Assembly: GCA_019237175.1 (NCBI GenBank)
Contig: JAFAHP010000154.1
Span: 1 to 18,814 of the forward strand
Direction: 5' to 3'
DNA from: Alphaproteobacteria bacterium
GTDB taxonomy: Bacteria > Pseudomonadota > Alphaproteobacteria > ATCC43930 > CGMCC-115725
DNA: 18,814 nt
Positions 7,042 through 14,042 of this stretch are shown one piece after another. The position numbers were made by a program, and so were the translations under genes. A model generated the notes under the pieces. The model saw only the letters and a program-made list of their open reading frames with translations. It was not told the origin of the DNA and made no database searches. Numbering within the stretch: position 1 is the first letter of the stretch; each line of letters begins with the position of its first letter.

Positions 7042-7974
7042 TCAGCTATTGATTACCCGTAACGGTCGAAGGCTGGTACCCTCCACCTTTGCCAAGGCGA
7101 CCAGATCATTGTCGTGCCATGCGCTGACGATGGTGCCGGCATCCGGCCACTGGGTTCGCTCCGCTCGGCGCGGTCCGTGGAACCTAACGCGCTGCCCGTG
7201 ACGCAACTGATCAGCCTCAGCCCCCGCCACTGCCACGGCCGGGACCCCCGCCAGCGCGGTTCCAATCGGCAGCAGGGCGCTGCTATCAGGCGCAATATGT
7301 TGTGGATTAGCTGCGTATTCCAGTGAAATTGCGTGGGCTTCCGTGAACGGCCCGACCGACAGGCGGCGCAAGGATGCAACGTGGCCGAGCGTGCCAAGGT
7401 TTGCCGCAAGATCACGCGCAAGCGCTCGGATATACGTCCCCTTTCCGACAACCGCCTCGAAATCGGCGTGGTCCAAGCAGGGCATGTCGATCATTATGAG
7501 ACTGAAAATCTCTACCGGGCGCGGGCACAATGGCGGCGGCCGTCCGGCGCGGGTCAAGGCGTAAGCGCGGCGCCCGGAGATCTTGAGAGCGGAGTAGGCT
7601 GGCGGCCTCTGCATGATCGTGCCGCAAAACCGCGGCAATGCTGCTTCGATCGCGGCTTTCTCGGGCAGCACTCCGCTCTCCGCGCTGATGTCACCTTCGG
7701 TGTCGTCGGTTGTGCGCGCAATGCCCCAGCGGATACGAAACCGGTAGCGCTTCGGTCCATTCATGGCGAAAGCGATTGTTTTTGTCGCCTCGCCAAGGGC
7801 GATCGGCAACACACCTGTCGCCAGCGGATCCAGGGTGCCGGCATGTCCGGCCTTTGCGCCCAGTGCGCGACGAACTCGGCCGACAACCAGGTTGGATGTA
7901 AGCCCTCGAGGTTTGTCGACAACAAGCCAGCCACTTAGCTGACGATCATCCGGCATTGTCGCCGGCCCCGGCAT
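7042..7974 (-). CDS. truB: tRNA pseudouridine(55) synthase
   Basis: A 310-residue enzyme that converts U55 of the T-loop of tRNAs to pseudouridine. The catalytic motif GHAGTLDPLATGVL is at 43-56, with the catalytic aspartate D49. The KRYRFRIRWG strand (about 75-84, Y77), MQRPPAYSALKISGRRAY and GTYIRALARDL also match the family. The C-terminal region (about 235-300) resembles the PUA-like domain. Two starts are possible: ATG at 7974, overlapping rbfA by 29 nt, and ATG at 7956, overlapping by 11 nt. Homology starts only at GWLVVDKP (residue 15), so both fit, and neither has a clear ribosome binding site; coupling to rbfA translation is likely. Confidence 0.95.
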   Translation of the reverse strand: MPGPATMPDDRQLSGWLVVDKPRGLTSNLVVGRVRRALGAKAGHAGTLDPLATGVLPIALGEATKTIAFAMNGPKRYRFRIRWGIARTTDDTEGDISAESGVLPEKAAIEAALPRFCGTIMQRPPAYSALKISGRRAYALTRAGRPPPLCPRPVEIFSLIMIDMPCLDHADFEAVVGKGTYIRALARDLAANLGTLGHVASLRRLSVGPFTEAHAISLEYAANPQHIAPDSSALLPIGTALAGVPAVAVAGAEADQLRHGQRVRFHGPRRAERTQWPDAGTIVSAWHDNDLVALAKVEGTSLRPLRVINS

Positions 7975-8428
7975 CGGGCGATGAGGTGCACAGGTCGCGC
8001 CTGACTTCGGGCAGCGCCAAGAGGGCGGCGATGTGGTCGGCCTGATCGAAAGTGTGGTCGAGCGAGAACACCAGGTTCGGCGTATAGCGCAATGCCAGCT
8101 CGCGGGTTACGCGGCCTCGCAGGAAGCCGGCGCTGCGCGTGAGCGCCGCGATCACTTCCGCGGCGTTAACACCGCCTAACGGCATCACATACGCCGTCGC
8201 ATTGCGCAAATCGGAGCTGATGCGGATTTCGGTCACGGTGATATTCGTCTCGCGCAGCACCGGGTCACGGCATTCGTCGTCGCGCAGGATCCGCACCAAA
8301 ATGTGACGCAGCGCTTCGGCCACACGCCGCTGGCGCTGGTTCGTGCTGCGATTGATTTTTCGGGCCGCATACCGATCTCGGGAACGCGCCCGGTGGTTAA
8401 TTTCGTAATCGTGCGCCTTACGATCCAT
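7946..8428 (-). CDS. rbfA: 30S ribosome-binding factor RbfA
   Basis: A 160-residue KH-fold protein needed for late 30S maturation and 16S rRNA 5'-end processing. The family core begins at NQRQRRVAEALRHILVRIL (about residue 30) and continues with VTEIRISSDLRNATAYVMPLG, FLRGRVTRELALRYTPNLVF and a C-terminal HIAALL. The frame is open to 8533, inside infB, but the ATG at 8428 is chosen because it lies 14 nt after the infB stop. The first 28 residues are very basic and variable, as in other alphaproteobacteria, and could add RNA contacts. The 3' end overlaps truB. The last 15 residues are low-complexity. Confidence 0.94.
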   Translation of the reverse strand: MDRKAHDYEINHRARSRDRYAARKINRSTNQRQRRVAEALRHILVRILRDDECRDPVLRETNITVTEIRISSDLRNATAYVMPLGGVNAAEVIAALTRSAGFLRGRVTRELALRYTPNLVFSLDHTFDQADHIAALLALPEVRRDLCTSSPDAGAGDNAG

Positions 8429-8442
8429 CGACCAGCCGCCGT

Positions 8443-11070
8443 TTACAGGGTCCTGGCGACCTCTTCGATCTCGAAGCACTCGATGACATCGCCGTTTCGG
8501 ATATCCTGATAATTCTCGAACGCCATCCCGCATTCGTAGCCCTCTCGGACCTCGCGGACCTCGTCCTTGAACCGCTTTAATGTCTTAAGGGAGCCCTCGT
8601 GGATGACGACGTCGTCGCGCAACAGTCGGACTTTTGCACCGCGGCGGACGAGACCCTCGGTAACCAAGCAACCTGCGACCTTCCCCACGCGAGTAATGCT
8701 GAACACTTCGCGAATCGAAGCGTTGCCCAAGAGGCGTTCGCGCAAGGTCGGAGCCAATAGCCCCGACAAGGCGCCGCGCATGTCGTCGATCAGATTGTAA
8801 ATGATCGAGTAATAACGGACCTCGACACCGTCGCGTCGCGCTAAGTCGCGTGCCTGTGGATTAGCACGAACATTAAAACCGATGATGACTGCCCCTGAGG
8901 CCTTAGCCAGAATTACGTCGCTTTCGGTGATTCCGCCGACCGCCGAATGCAAGACGCGGAGCGATACCTCGTTGGTCGCAATCTTGTCGAGAGAGCTGGT
9001 GATCGCTTCGAGCGATCCCTGGACGTCCGATTTGACAACCACCGGCAGCTCCTTGCTGGCGCCAGCGGCGATTTGCGAGAACATCTGTTCGAGAGTCCCG
9101 CGGCCCCCCACCGCGGCAGCTGCCTCGCGACGGCGGCGTTGGCGAAAATCCGCAATGTCGCGAGCGCGCCCTTCGTTTTCGGCGACCACGAAATCGTCGC
9201 CCGCCAGCGGAATGCCGTTGAGCCCCAAAACCTCGATTGGCGCCGACGGGGTCGCCTGCGTCTGGCTCTGTCCGCGGTCGTCAACCAGCGCCCGGACCCG
9301 GCCCCACTCGCTGCCGGCAACAAAGATGTCGCCGACGTGCAGCGTCCCGCGCTGGATCAGCACCGTGGCAACCGGACCGCGACCGCGTTCAAGCTTGGCT
9401 TCGAGCACCACACCTTCGGCGGGCCTGTTCGGATTGGCCTTCAGGTCGAGCAGTTCAGCCTGCAATAAGATCGCTTCTTCAAGGCGCTCGAGGTTGGTTC
9501 GTTTTAACGCCGACACTTCGACGTCGAGCACATCGCCGCCCATCTGCTCAACGACGACGTCATGCTGCAGCAGCTCCTGCCGCACCCGGTCGGGACGCGC
9601 TTCCGGTTTATCGATCTTGTTGATCGCGACGATGATGGGCGCATGGGCCGCTTTCGCATGTCGGATCGCTTCGACGGTTTGCTCCATGATGCCGTCATCA
9701 GCGGCGACCACCAGGACTACGATGTCGGTGACGTTGGCGCCGCGCGCCCGCATCGCGGTGAATGCTTGGTGACCGGGAGTGTCAATGAACGTGATCTGTT
9801 TGCCGCTCCGCAGGGTGACCTGATAGGCGCCGATGTGTTGGGTGATGCCCCCGGCCTCGCCCGCCGCGACGTCGGTCTCGCGCAGAGCGTCGAGCAGCGA
9901 GGTCTTGCCGTGATCGACATGACCCATGACGGTGACGACCGGGGCGCGGGGCTCCAGCATCTCTTCGGCATCTTCCTGGCCGCGCAAACCGACCTCGACA
10001 TCGGCCTCCGAGACCCGGCGCAGGCGGTGGCCAAATTCGCTCACGACGAGTTCCGCGGTGTCGGCATCAACCAACTGATTAATTGTTGCCATCACCCCCA
10101 TGCGCATTAGCGCCTTGATCACATCGGTGCCGCGCTCGGCCATGCGGTTTGACAATTCTTGCACCGTGATCGACTCGGGGACGACGACATCGCGCACCAC
10201 CTTCTGCGCTTCTTGAGCCCGCTGGTGCAGCCGGAGCCGTTCGCGCTCGCGCGCGCGGCGCACCGAGGCGAGGCTGCGCATTCGCTCCCCGTCATCACCC
10301 GAAAGCGCGCGGGTGACCGTAAGTTTTCCGGTTCGCCGCCTCGTCTCGTCTCGCCGCGCCGGCGCCGTGGGTTTTTTAACCTCCGTCCTGGCGCCACGCC
10401 GCGGTGCCGGCAGCTCTTCCTCTTCCTCCTCGGCCGGCATCGCGACCTTGCCGGCAGCGGCGAGGGCGGCGACTTTGGCCGCCGCCGCCTTGCCTGCTCG
10501 CTCGGCGACCTCGCGCCTCGACTCCTCTTCCTTGCGCCGCTGTGCCTCTTCCTCAACGCGTTGGCGCGCTTCCTCGGCGGCTAGACGGCGGGCCTCTTCC
10601 TCCTGAGCCTTAAGACGCGCTTCTTCTTCAGCACGCTGCCGCGCCTCTTCGGCGGCGCGTTCTTCCTCCTGGCGCCGGCGATCGGCTTCGGCGAGCGCGG
10701 CACGCAGGCGGGCCTCTTCTTCGGATTTTTTGGCGTCCTGCAACGCGCGTACGCGACCGGCACGCTCCTCGTCAGTCAAGGTGCGCGGTATCAGAACCGG
10801 GCGGCGGGCAGGCTCCGACAGTGGCTGGCGCACAGCCGGCGCCACCTCGTGGGCCGCCGTCGGCGGCCCCTCTGCCTTTCCGGGTTCGAGCGCGCCCGCC
10901 CCGATCATCCGTTTCTTACGGACTTCGACGGTGACGGTCTTCGAGCGGCCATGGGAAAAACTCTGGCGCACCTGCCCGGTTTCAACCCCGGCCTTGCGCA
11001 ACTCTAATCGGCCACCGGGACGCGTCAGAGTCAGAGGCCGTTTCTGTTCTTGCTCAGTTGCGTCGGTCAT
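8443..11070 (-). CDS. infB: Translation initiation factor IF-2
   Basis: An 875-residue GTPase that places fMet-tRNA on the 30S subunit and promotes subunit joining. Order of parts: an N-terminal alphaproteobacterial segment RPLTLTRPGGRLELRK (11-26); a long Glu/Arg/Ala-rich helical linker (about 100-195) with heptad-like EEARQRAEEEARLKAQEEEA repeats; a basic stretch (220-290); the IF2 N2 domain from VPESITVQELSNRMAERG (297 on); and the G domain with GHVDHGKT (383-390), DTPGHQAF (430 on) and NKID (484-487). Domains II, III and IV follow and end at FEIEEVARTL. The ATG at 11070 is preceded by GGAG and overlaps ylxR by 17 nt. The linker is unusual in composition but typical of the group; its role is not well known. 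Confidence 0.98.
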   Translation of the reverse strand: MTDATEQEQKRPLTLTRPGGRLELRKAGVETGQVRQSFSHGRSKTVTVEVRKKRMIGAGALEPGKAEGPPTAAHEVAPAVRQPLSEPARRPVLIPRTLTDEERAGRVRALQDAKKSEEEARLRAALAEADRRRQEEERAAEEARQRAEEEARLKAQEEEARRLAAEEARQRVEEEAQRRKEEESRREVAERAGKAAAAKVAALAAAGKVAMPAEEEEEELPAPRRGARTEVKKPTAPARRDETRRRTGKLTVTRALSGDDGERMRSLASVRRARERERLRLHQRAQEAQKVVRDVVVPESITVQELSNRMAERGTDVIKALMRMGVMATINQLVDADTAELVVSEFGHRLRRVSEADVEVGLRGQEDAEEMLEPRAPVVTVMGHVDHGKTSLLDALRETDVAAGEAGGITQHIGAYQVTLRSGKQITFIDTPGHQAFTAMRARGANVTDIVVLVVAADDGIMEQTVEAIRHAKAAHAPIIVAINKIDKPEARPDRVRQELLQHDVVVEQMGGDVLDVEVSALKRTNLERLEEAILLQAELLDLKANPNRPAEGVVLEAKLERGRGPVATVLIQRGTLHVGDIFVAGSEWGRVRALVDDRGQSQTQATPSAPIEVLGLNGIPLAGDDFVVAENEGRARDIADFRQRRRREAAAAVGGRGTLEQMFSQIAAGASKELPVVVKSDVQGSLEAITSSLDKIATNEVSLRVLHSAVGGITESDVILAKASGAVIIGFNVRANPQARDLARRDGVEVRYYSIIYNLIDDMRGALSGLLAPTLRERLLGNASIREVFSITRVGKVAGCLVTEGLVRRGAKVRLLRDDVVIHEGSLKTLKRFKDEVREVREGYECGMAFENYQDIRNGDVIECFEIEEVARTL

Positions 11071-11722
11071 GGCGCTCCAATACCGTCATTCTATCGCACC
11101 CGCCCGGCAGAAGGCTTGCCGGTCGCTCGACCGCCGCGTTAGCGCGAAAGCCGGCCAGTTTCATCGCATCGACCACAATCCGGCTCGCCAGAGGGCCGGC
11201 TCCGAGCGACGCATTTACGACGTGCTCGCGACCAAAGGCCGTGCCGATCTCCGCGGCTGTGAGCACGCACACGAGCGGCAGACAGCGGCCGAGCCCGACC
11301 AGTTTGCGGCGTCCGCCCTCGGCTCCATCCAGCGCGGCGAGCAGTACGGCAGCCTTGCCGCTGCGTATTTCTCCTACCACGCGTTCAAACCCGGCGAGCG
11401 CCAGCCCTGCCCGCCGCGCAAGCCCGAGCGCATCGATGCAACGCCGCACCAGCAGAGCTTCGATGTGATCAGCAAGCCCAACCGGCACGGCAACAGAGCG
11501 GTGCGCCGCTCGCGCAAACACGCGCTTTGCCACCGCCTGTTCCACTATATCGCGCCGCGGCGACAACCACCAACCCCGACCGGGCAGCCGCGTCGCCATA
11601 TCCGGCACCAGTTCGCCGCTGGGCCCGATCACAAAGCGCAACAAAAACGCGCGATCGCCGCGCTCGCCAGTCAGCAGGCAACGACGCAGCGGCCCGGTTC
11701 GGCCGGCTTTGTCGGGCGCCAC
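11054..11722 (-). CDS. RNA-binding protein YlxR (DUF448) fused to an L7Ae-like domain
   Basis: A 222-residue protein in the usual place between nusA and infB. Residues 10-75 form the YlxR/DUF448 domain (RRCLLTGERGDRAFLLRFVIGPSGELVPD, then LPGRGWWLSPRRD and AVAKRVFARAA). Residues 93-200 (RRCIDALGLARRAGLALAGFERV onward) resemble a ribosomal L7Ae/L30e-type RNA-binding fold. This two-domain form is known in alphaproteobacteria, whereas Bacillus YlxR and the L7Ae-like YlxQ are separate proteins. Function is not settled; RNA binding in ribosome assembly or transcription is inferred from fold and operon. The start is GTG at 11722, 35 nt after the nusA stop, with no good ribosome binding site, which suggests coupling. 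Its 3' end overlaps infB. Confidence 0.92.
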   Translation of the reverse strand: MAPDKAGRTGPLRRCLLTGERGDRAFLLRFVIGPSGELVPDMATRLPGRGWWLSPRRDIVEQAVAKRVFARAAHRSVAVPVGLADHIEALLVRRCIDALGLARRAGLALAGFERVVGEIRSGKAAVLLAALDGAEGGRRKLVGLGRCLPLVCVLTAAEIGTAFGREHVVNASLGAGPLASRIVVDAMKLAGFRANAAVERPASLLPGGCDRMTVLERHDRRN

Positions 11723-11757
11723 CGCGCCGCGGTTAGTGCTGTCAACGCTCGTAGCGC

Positions 11758-13308
11758 CTACTCCCGAGCTGGGTTTGCATGCGACGCGGCGTCATCTTCG
11801 AACCAATGCGCGCGGGCCTGCATAATCAGCCCATTGGCGGCTTCGAGGTCGAGTGCCGTACTGCCTGCGTTCGAGCCGAGCAGCTCCACCAACTCGTCCC
11901 CGGCGAGATCGGCCAAATTGTCCAGCGTTCGAATACCCTTTTCTCCCAGCGCTACAAGCATAGCGGGCGTCATGCCGTTGAGCGTCGCCAAATCGTCGGC
12001 GACTCCGAGCTCTACACGGCGCCGCTCATATTCGCGATCTCGGCGCTCCAGCGCCGTGCGCGCCCGCGCTTGCAACTCCGCCGCGATATCCAAGTCAAAG
12101 CCTTCGATATCCGCCAAATCATTCGCTGTTACATAGGCGACCTCTTCAAGCGAAGTGAAGCCTTCGGTCACGAGCAGATGGGCAATAACCTCGTCGATAT
12201 CGAGTGCATCGATGAACGTCTTGCTGCGAATACGGAATTCTTCAGTTCGCCGTTCCGATTCTTCGGCTTCGGTGAGGATGTCAATGTCCCAACCGGTCAG
12301 CTGCGAGGCAAGCCTGACGTTCTGACCACGACGGCCAATCGCCAGACTGAGCTGATCGTCAGGAACGACCACCTCGACCCGGCGCTGTTCCTCGTCCATT
12401 ACCACTTTGGTGACCTCGGCCGGCGCCAGCGCATTGACGACAAACGTGGCCGGATCTGATGCCCACGGCACGATATCGATCTTCTCGCCCTGCAATTCGC
12501 CGACAACCGCCTGCACCCGACTGCCACGCATGCCGACGCAGGCGCCGACCGGGTCGATGCCACTGTCGCGCGATACGACGGCGATCTTGGCGCGGCTGCC
12601 GGGATCGCGCGCTACCGCCTTGATCTCGATAATGCCGTCGTAGATCTCCGGCACCTCTTGCGCAAACAACTTCGCCATGAATTGCGGGTGAGTACGCGAC
12701 AGAAAGATCTGCGGTCCACGCGGCTCCTGGCGTACGTCATAGATATAAGCGCGCATGCGCTCGCCCTGACGGAAGCTCTCGCGCGGGAGTAACTCGTCGC
12801 GCCGCGCCATGGCCTCAGCCCGGCCGAGATCGACAACGACGTTGCCAAACTCGACCCGCTTGACAAGGCCGTTCACGATCTCGGCGACGCGGTCTCGGTA
12901 TTCGAGGAATTGGCGCTGCCGTTCGGCGTCGCGGACCTTTTGAACGATTACTTGCTTCGCGGTCTGCGCCGCAATGCGGCCGAAATCGATCGGCGGTAGC
13001 GGATCAGTAATATAATCGCCGATCTCCGCTTCCGGGTTGAGCCGCTGAGCTTCGGCCAGCCCGATCTGGGTCGCTTCGTTTTCGATCGGGTCGGCCACCT
13101 CGCGAAACCGCAACAGCCGGATTTCGCCATTGCGCCGGTCGATCTCGGCACGGATATCGTATTCCTGGCCGTATTTCGAGCGCCCGGCTTTCTGGATCGC
13201 CTGCTCCATCGCCTCGATGACCTCGTCGCGATCGATGCCTTTGTCGCGGGCGACGGTATCGGCGACCTGGAGCAACTCCGGGCGGGCATAAGTGACAGTG
13301 CTTTCCAT
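11758..13308 (-). CDS. nusA: Transcription termination/antitermination factor NusA
   Basis: A 516-residue RNA-polymerase-binding factor that tunes pausing, intrinsic termination and antitermination. Parts in order: N-terminal polymerase-binding domain (ARPELLQVADTVARDKGIDRDEVIEAMEQAIQKA at the start), S1 domain (about 130-195), KH1 with VGACVGMRGSRVQAVVGEL, KH2 with LAIGRRGQNVRLASQLTGWDID, and a C-terminal part with helix-hairpin-helix repeats (ADIEGFDLDIAAEL and LNGMTPAMLVALGEKGIRTL), as in proteobacteria. The frame opens with GTG at 13323, but the ATG at 13308 is preferred because the protein then starts MESTVTYARPELL like relatives, with TTGGA upstream. It lies 35 nt from the end of rimP. 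NusA may regulate its own operon by acting at the terminator in the leader. Confidence 0.97.
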   Translation of the reverse strand: MESTVTYARPELLQVADTVARDKGIDRDEVIEAMEQAIQKAGRSKYGQEYDIRAEIDRRNGEIRLLRFREVADPIENEATQIGLAEAQRLNPEAEIGDYITDPLPPIDFGRIAAQTAKQVIVQKVRDAERQRQFLEYRDRVAEIVNGLVKRVEFGNVVVDLGRAEAMARRDELLPRESFRQGERMRAYIYDVRQEPRGPQIFLSRTHPQFMAKLFAQEVPEIYDGIIEIKAVARDPGSRAKIAVVSRDSGIDPVGACVGMRGSRVQAVVGELQGEKIDIVPWASDPATFVVNALAPAEVTKVVMDEEQRRVEVVVPDDQLSLAIGRRGQNVRLASQLTGWDIDILTEAEESERRTEEFRIRSKTFIDALDIDEVIAHLLVTEGFTSLEEVAYVTANDLADIEGFDLDIAAELQARARTALERRDREYERRRVELGVADDLATLNGMTPAMLVALGEKGIRTLDNLADLAGDELVELLGSNAGSTALDLEAANGLIMQARAHWFEDDAASHANPARE

Positions 13309-13343
13309 GAAGATTCCAAGCACCTTTTTGTTGGGTTATCGCT

Positions 13344-13832
13344 TCAATGTGAGCGCGGTTGAGTGGTGTTTATTAGCTCATCGGTAATGACGAGCCTCGC
13401 CCGTGCTACCAAGGAAAGCGGCAGGCGGGTTTCGCCGGCCGCCGTGGCGAGGCGGATACCACCCTCCGCCGTGCCGAGCAACCGCCCACGAAATCGCCTG
13501 CGCCCATCGACGGGCGCACGCAGCTCGATCTTGGCTTCGAAACCGCTGAAGCGGTCGTAATCTTCCGGTCGTACCAGCGGGCGATCGATCCCGGGTGAGC
13601 TGACTTCGAGAGTATAAGCGCAAGGAATCGGGTCGTCGACGTCGAGCAGCGTCGAAACCGATTGGCTGATCCGTGTGCAGTCATCGAGGGTTAGCGGCGC
13701 GTCATCAACCCGCTCAGCCATAATCTGCAACGTGACACGGCGGCCGCCAACAAGCATCACTCTGACGACGCGATATCCCATCGCTGTCAGCGATGGCTCG
13801 ATCATTTTTGCGATGCCGTTAGAATCGATCAA
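13344..13832 (-). CDS. rimP: Ribosome maturation factor RimP
   Basis: A 162-residue protein needed for 30S maturation, first gene of the operon. Family hallmarks are IEPSLTAMGYRVVRV (about 11-25), DDCTRISQSVSTLLDVDDPI, YTLEVSSPGIDRPLVRPEDYDRFSGFEA, and a C-terminal Sm-like barrel with RRRFRGRLLG. The start is the difficult point. The frame is open to 14021, but this would run through the promoter and terminator hairpin. TTG at 13832 has AGAGGG about 8 nt upstream and gives the usual 9-10 residues before the conserved core. ATG at 13805 is the next candidate but lacks a ribosome binding site and cuts the first helix. TTG is preferred. Confidence 0.93.
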   Translation of the reverse strand: MIDSNGIAKMIEPSLTAMGYRVVRVMLVGGRRVTLQIMAERVDDAPLTLDDCTRISQSVSTLLDVDDPIPCAYTLEVSSPGIDRPLVRPEDYDRFSGFEAKIELRAPVDGRRRFRGRLLGTAEGGIRLATAAGETRLPLSLVARARLVITDELINTTQPRSH

Positions 13833-13873
13833 AAATCCGACCCTCTGCTCCGCGAACCTCGTGGGACCAGCAC

Positions 13874-13896
13874 AAAAAAGTGGGCCCACGGCCCAC
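13874..13896 (-). terminator. Intrinsic terminator in the rimP leader (candidate attenuator)
   Basis: On the minus strand GTGGGCC-GTG-GGCCCAC forms a perfect 7-bp, GC-rich stem with a 3-nt loop (13896 to 13880), followed directly by TTTTTT (13879 to 13874). It ends 42 nt upstream of the proposed rimP start and lies downstream of the predicted promoter, so it would stop transcription before the operon unless overcome. A second hairpin, GTCCGC-AAC-GCGGAC (13908-13922), lies just before it. This placement is the basis for calling it an attenuator. Confidence 0.8.
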
Positions 13897-13907
13897 CCTG
13901 CAAACCG

Positions 13908-13922
13908 GTCCGCAACGCGGAC
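13908..13922 (-). promoter_or_regulatory. First hairpin of the rimP leader
   Basis: GTCCGC-AAC-GCGGAC on the plus strand (minus-strand loop GTT) makes a perfect 6-bp stem with a 3-nt loop, 11 nt before the terminator hairpin in the direction of transcription. Its right arm extends as GGACC, which is complementary to GGTCC located after the terminator (13863-13867). That would allow a long-range alternative fold, although its timing relative to termination is uncertain. Confidence 0.55.
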
Positions 13923-13941
13923 GAATGTGGTTACCGAGGGC

Positions 13942-13969
13942 AATATAATGAAAATTGCCCATGTCGCAA
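13942..13969 (-). promoter_or_regulatory. Predicted promoter of the rimP-nusA-infB operon
   Basis: On the minus strand TTGCGA (13969 to 13964), a 16-nt spacer and TATATT (13947 to 13942) make a reasonable sigma-70-type promoter in the 210-bp gap between the GMC gene and rimP. Transcription would start near 13935, giving a leader of about 100 nt that contains both hairpins. An 8-bp direct repeat, GTCGCAAG, occurs twice 11 nt apart (13963-13970 and 13974-13981), one copy covering the -35 box, and could be a regulator site. Confidence 0.5.
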
Positions 13970-14042
13970 GGGCGTCGCAAGCGCAAACTCCACGACGCAA
14001 AAGCAATTCCCCCGACAACAACTCGGATGGCCACGGCCCTCT

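Noticed and set aside
8429..8533. Longer RbfA starting at 8533 inside infB
   Set aside because: The additional 35 residues overlap the end of infB and resemble a frame-shifted shadow; the ATG at 8428 fits the gene spacing.
8882..9772. 296-codon plus-strand frame opposite infB
   Set aside because: Ser/Thr/Arg-rich shadow of the IF2 GTPase region with no homology that I can recognise.
10480..10770. Repetitive Glu/Arg/Ala codons in infB as a DNA repeat or insertion
   Set aside because: The pattern is explained by the charged helical linker typical of alphaproteobacterial IF2 and does not form exact repeats.
10730..12136. 468-codon plus-strand open frame across infB, ylxR and nusA
   Set aside because: It runs antisense across three conserved genes and shows low-complexity Arg/Ser/Ala-rich sequence without motifs.
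13944..13949. TATAAT on the plus strand in the rimP upstream gap
   Set aside because: No -35 box at the right distance and no plus-strand gene downstream; it is the reverse side of the AT-rich minus-strand -10 region.
13833..14021. Longer RimP starting at 14021
   Set aside because: It would translate through the predicted promoter, both leader hairpins and the T-tract, and adds 63 residues absent from the family.
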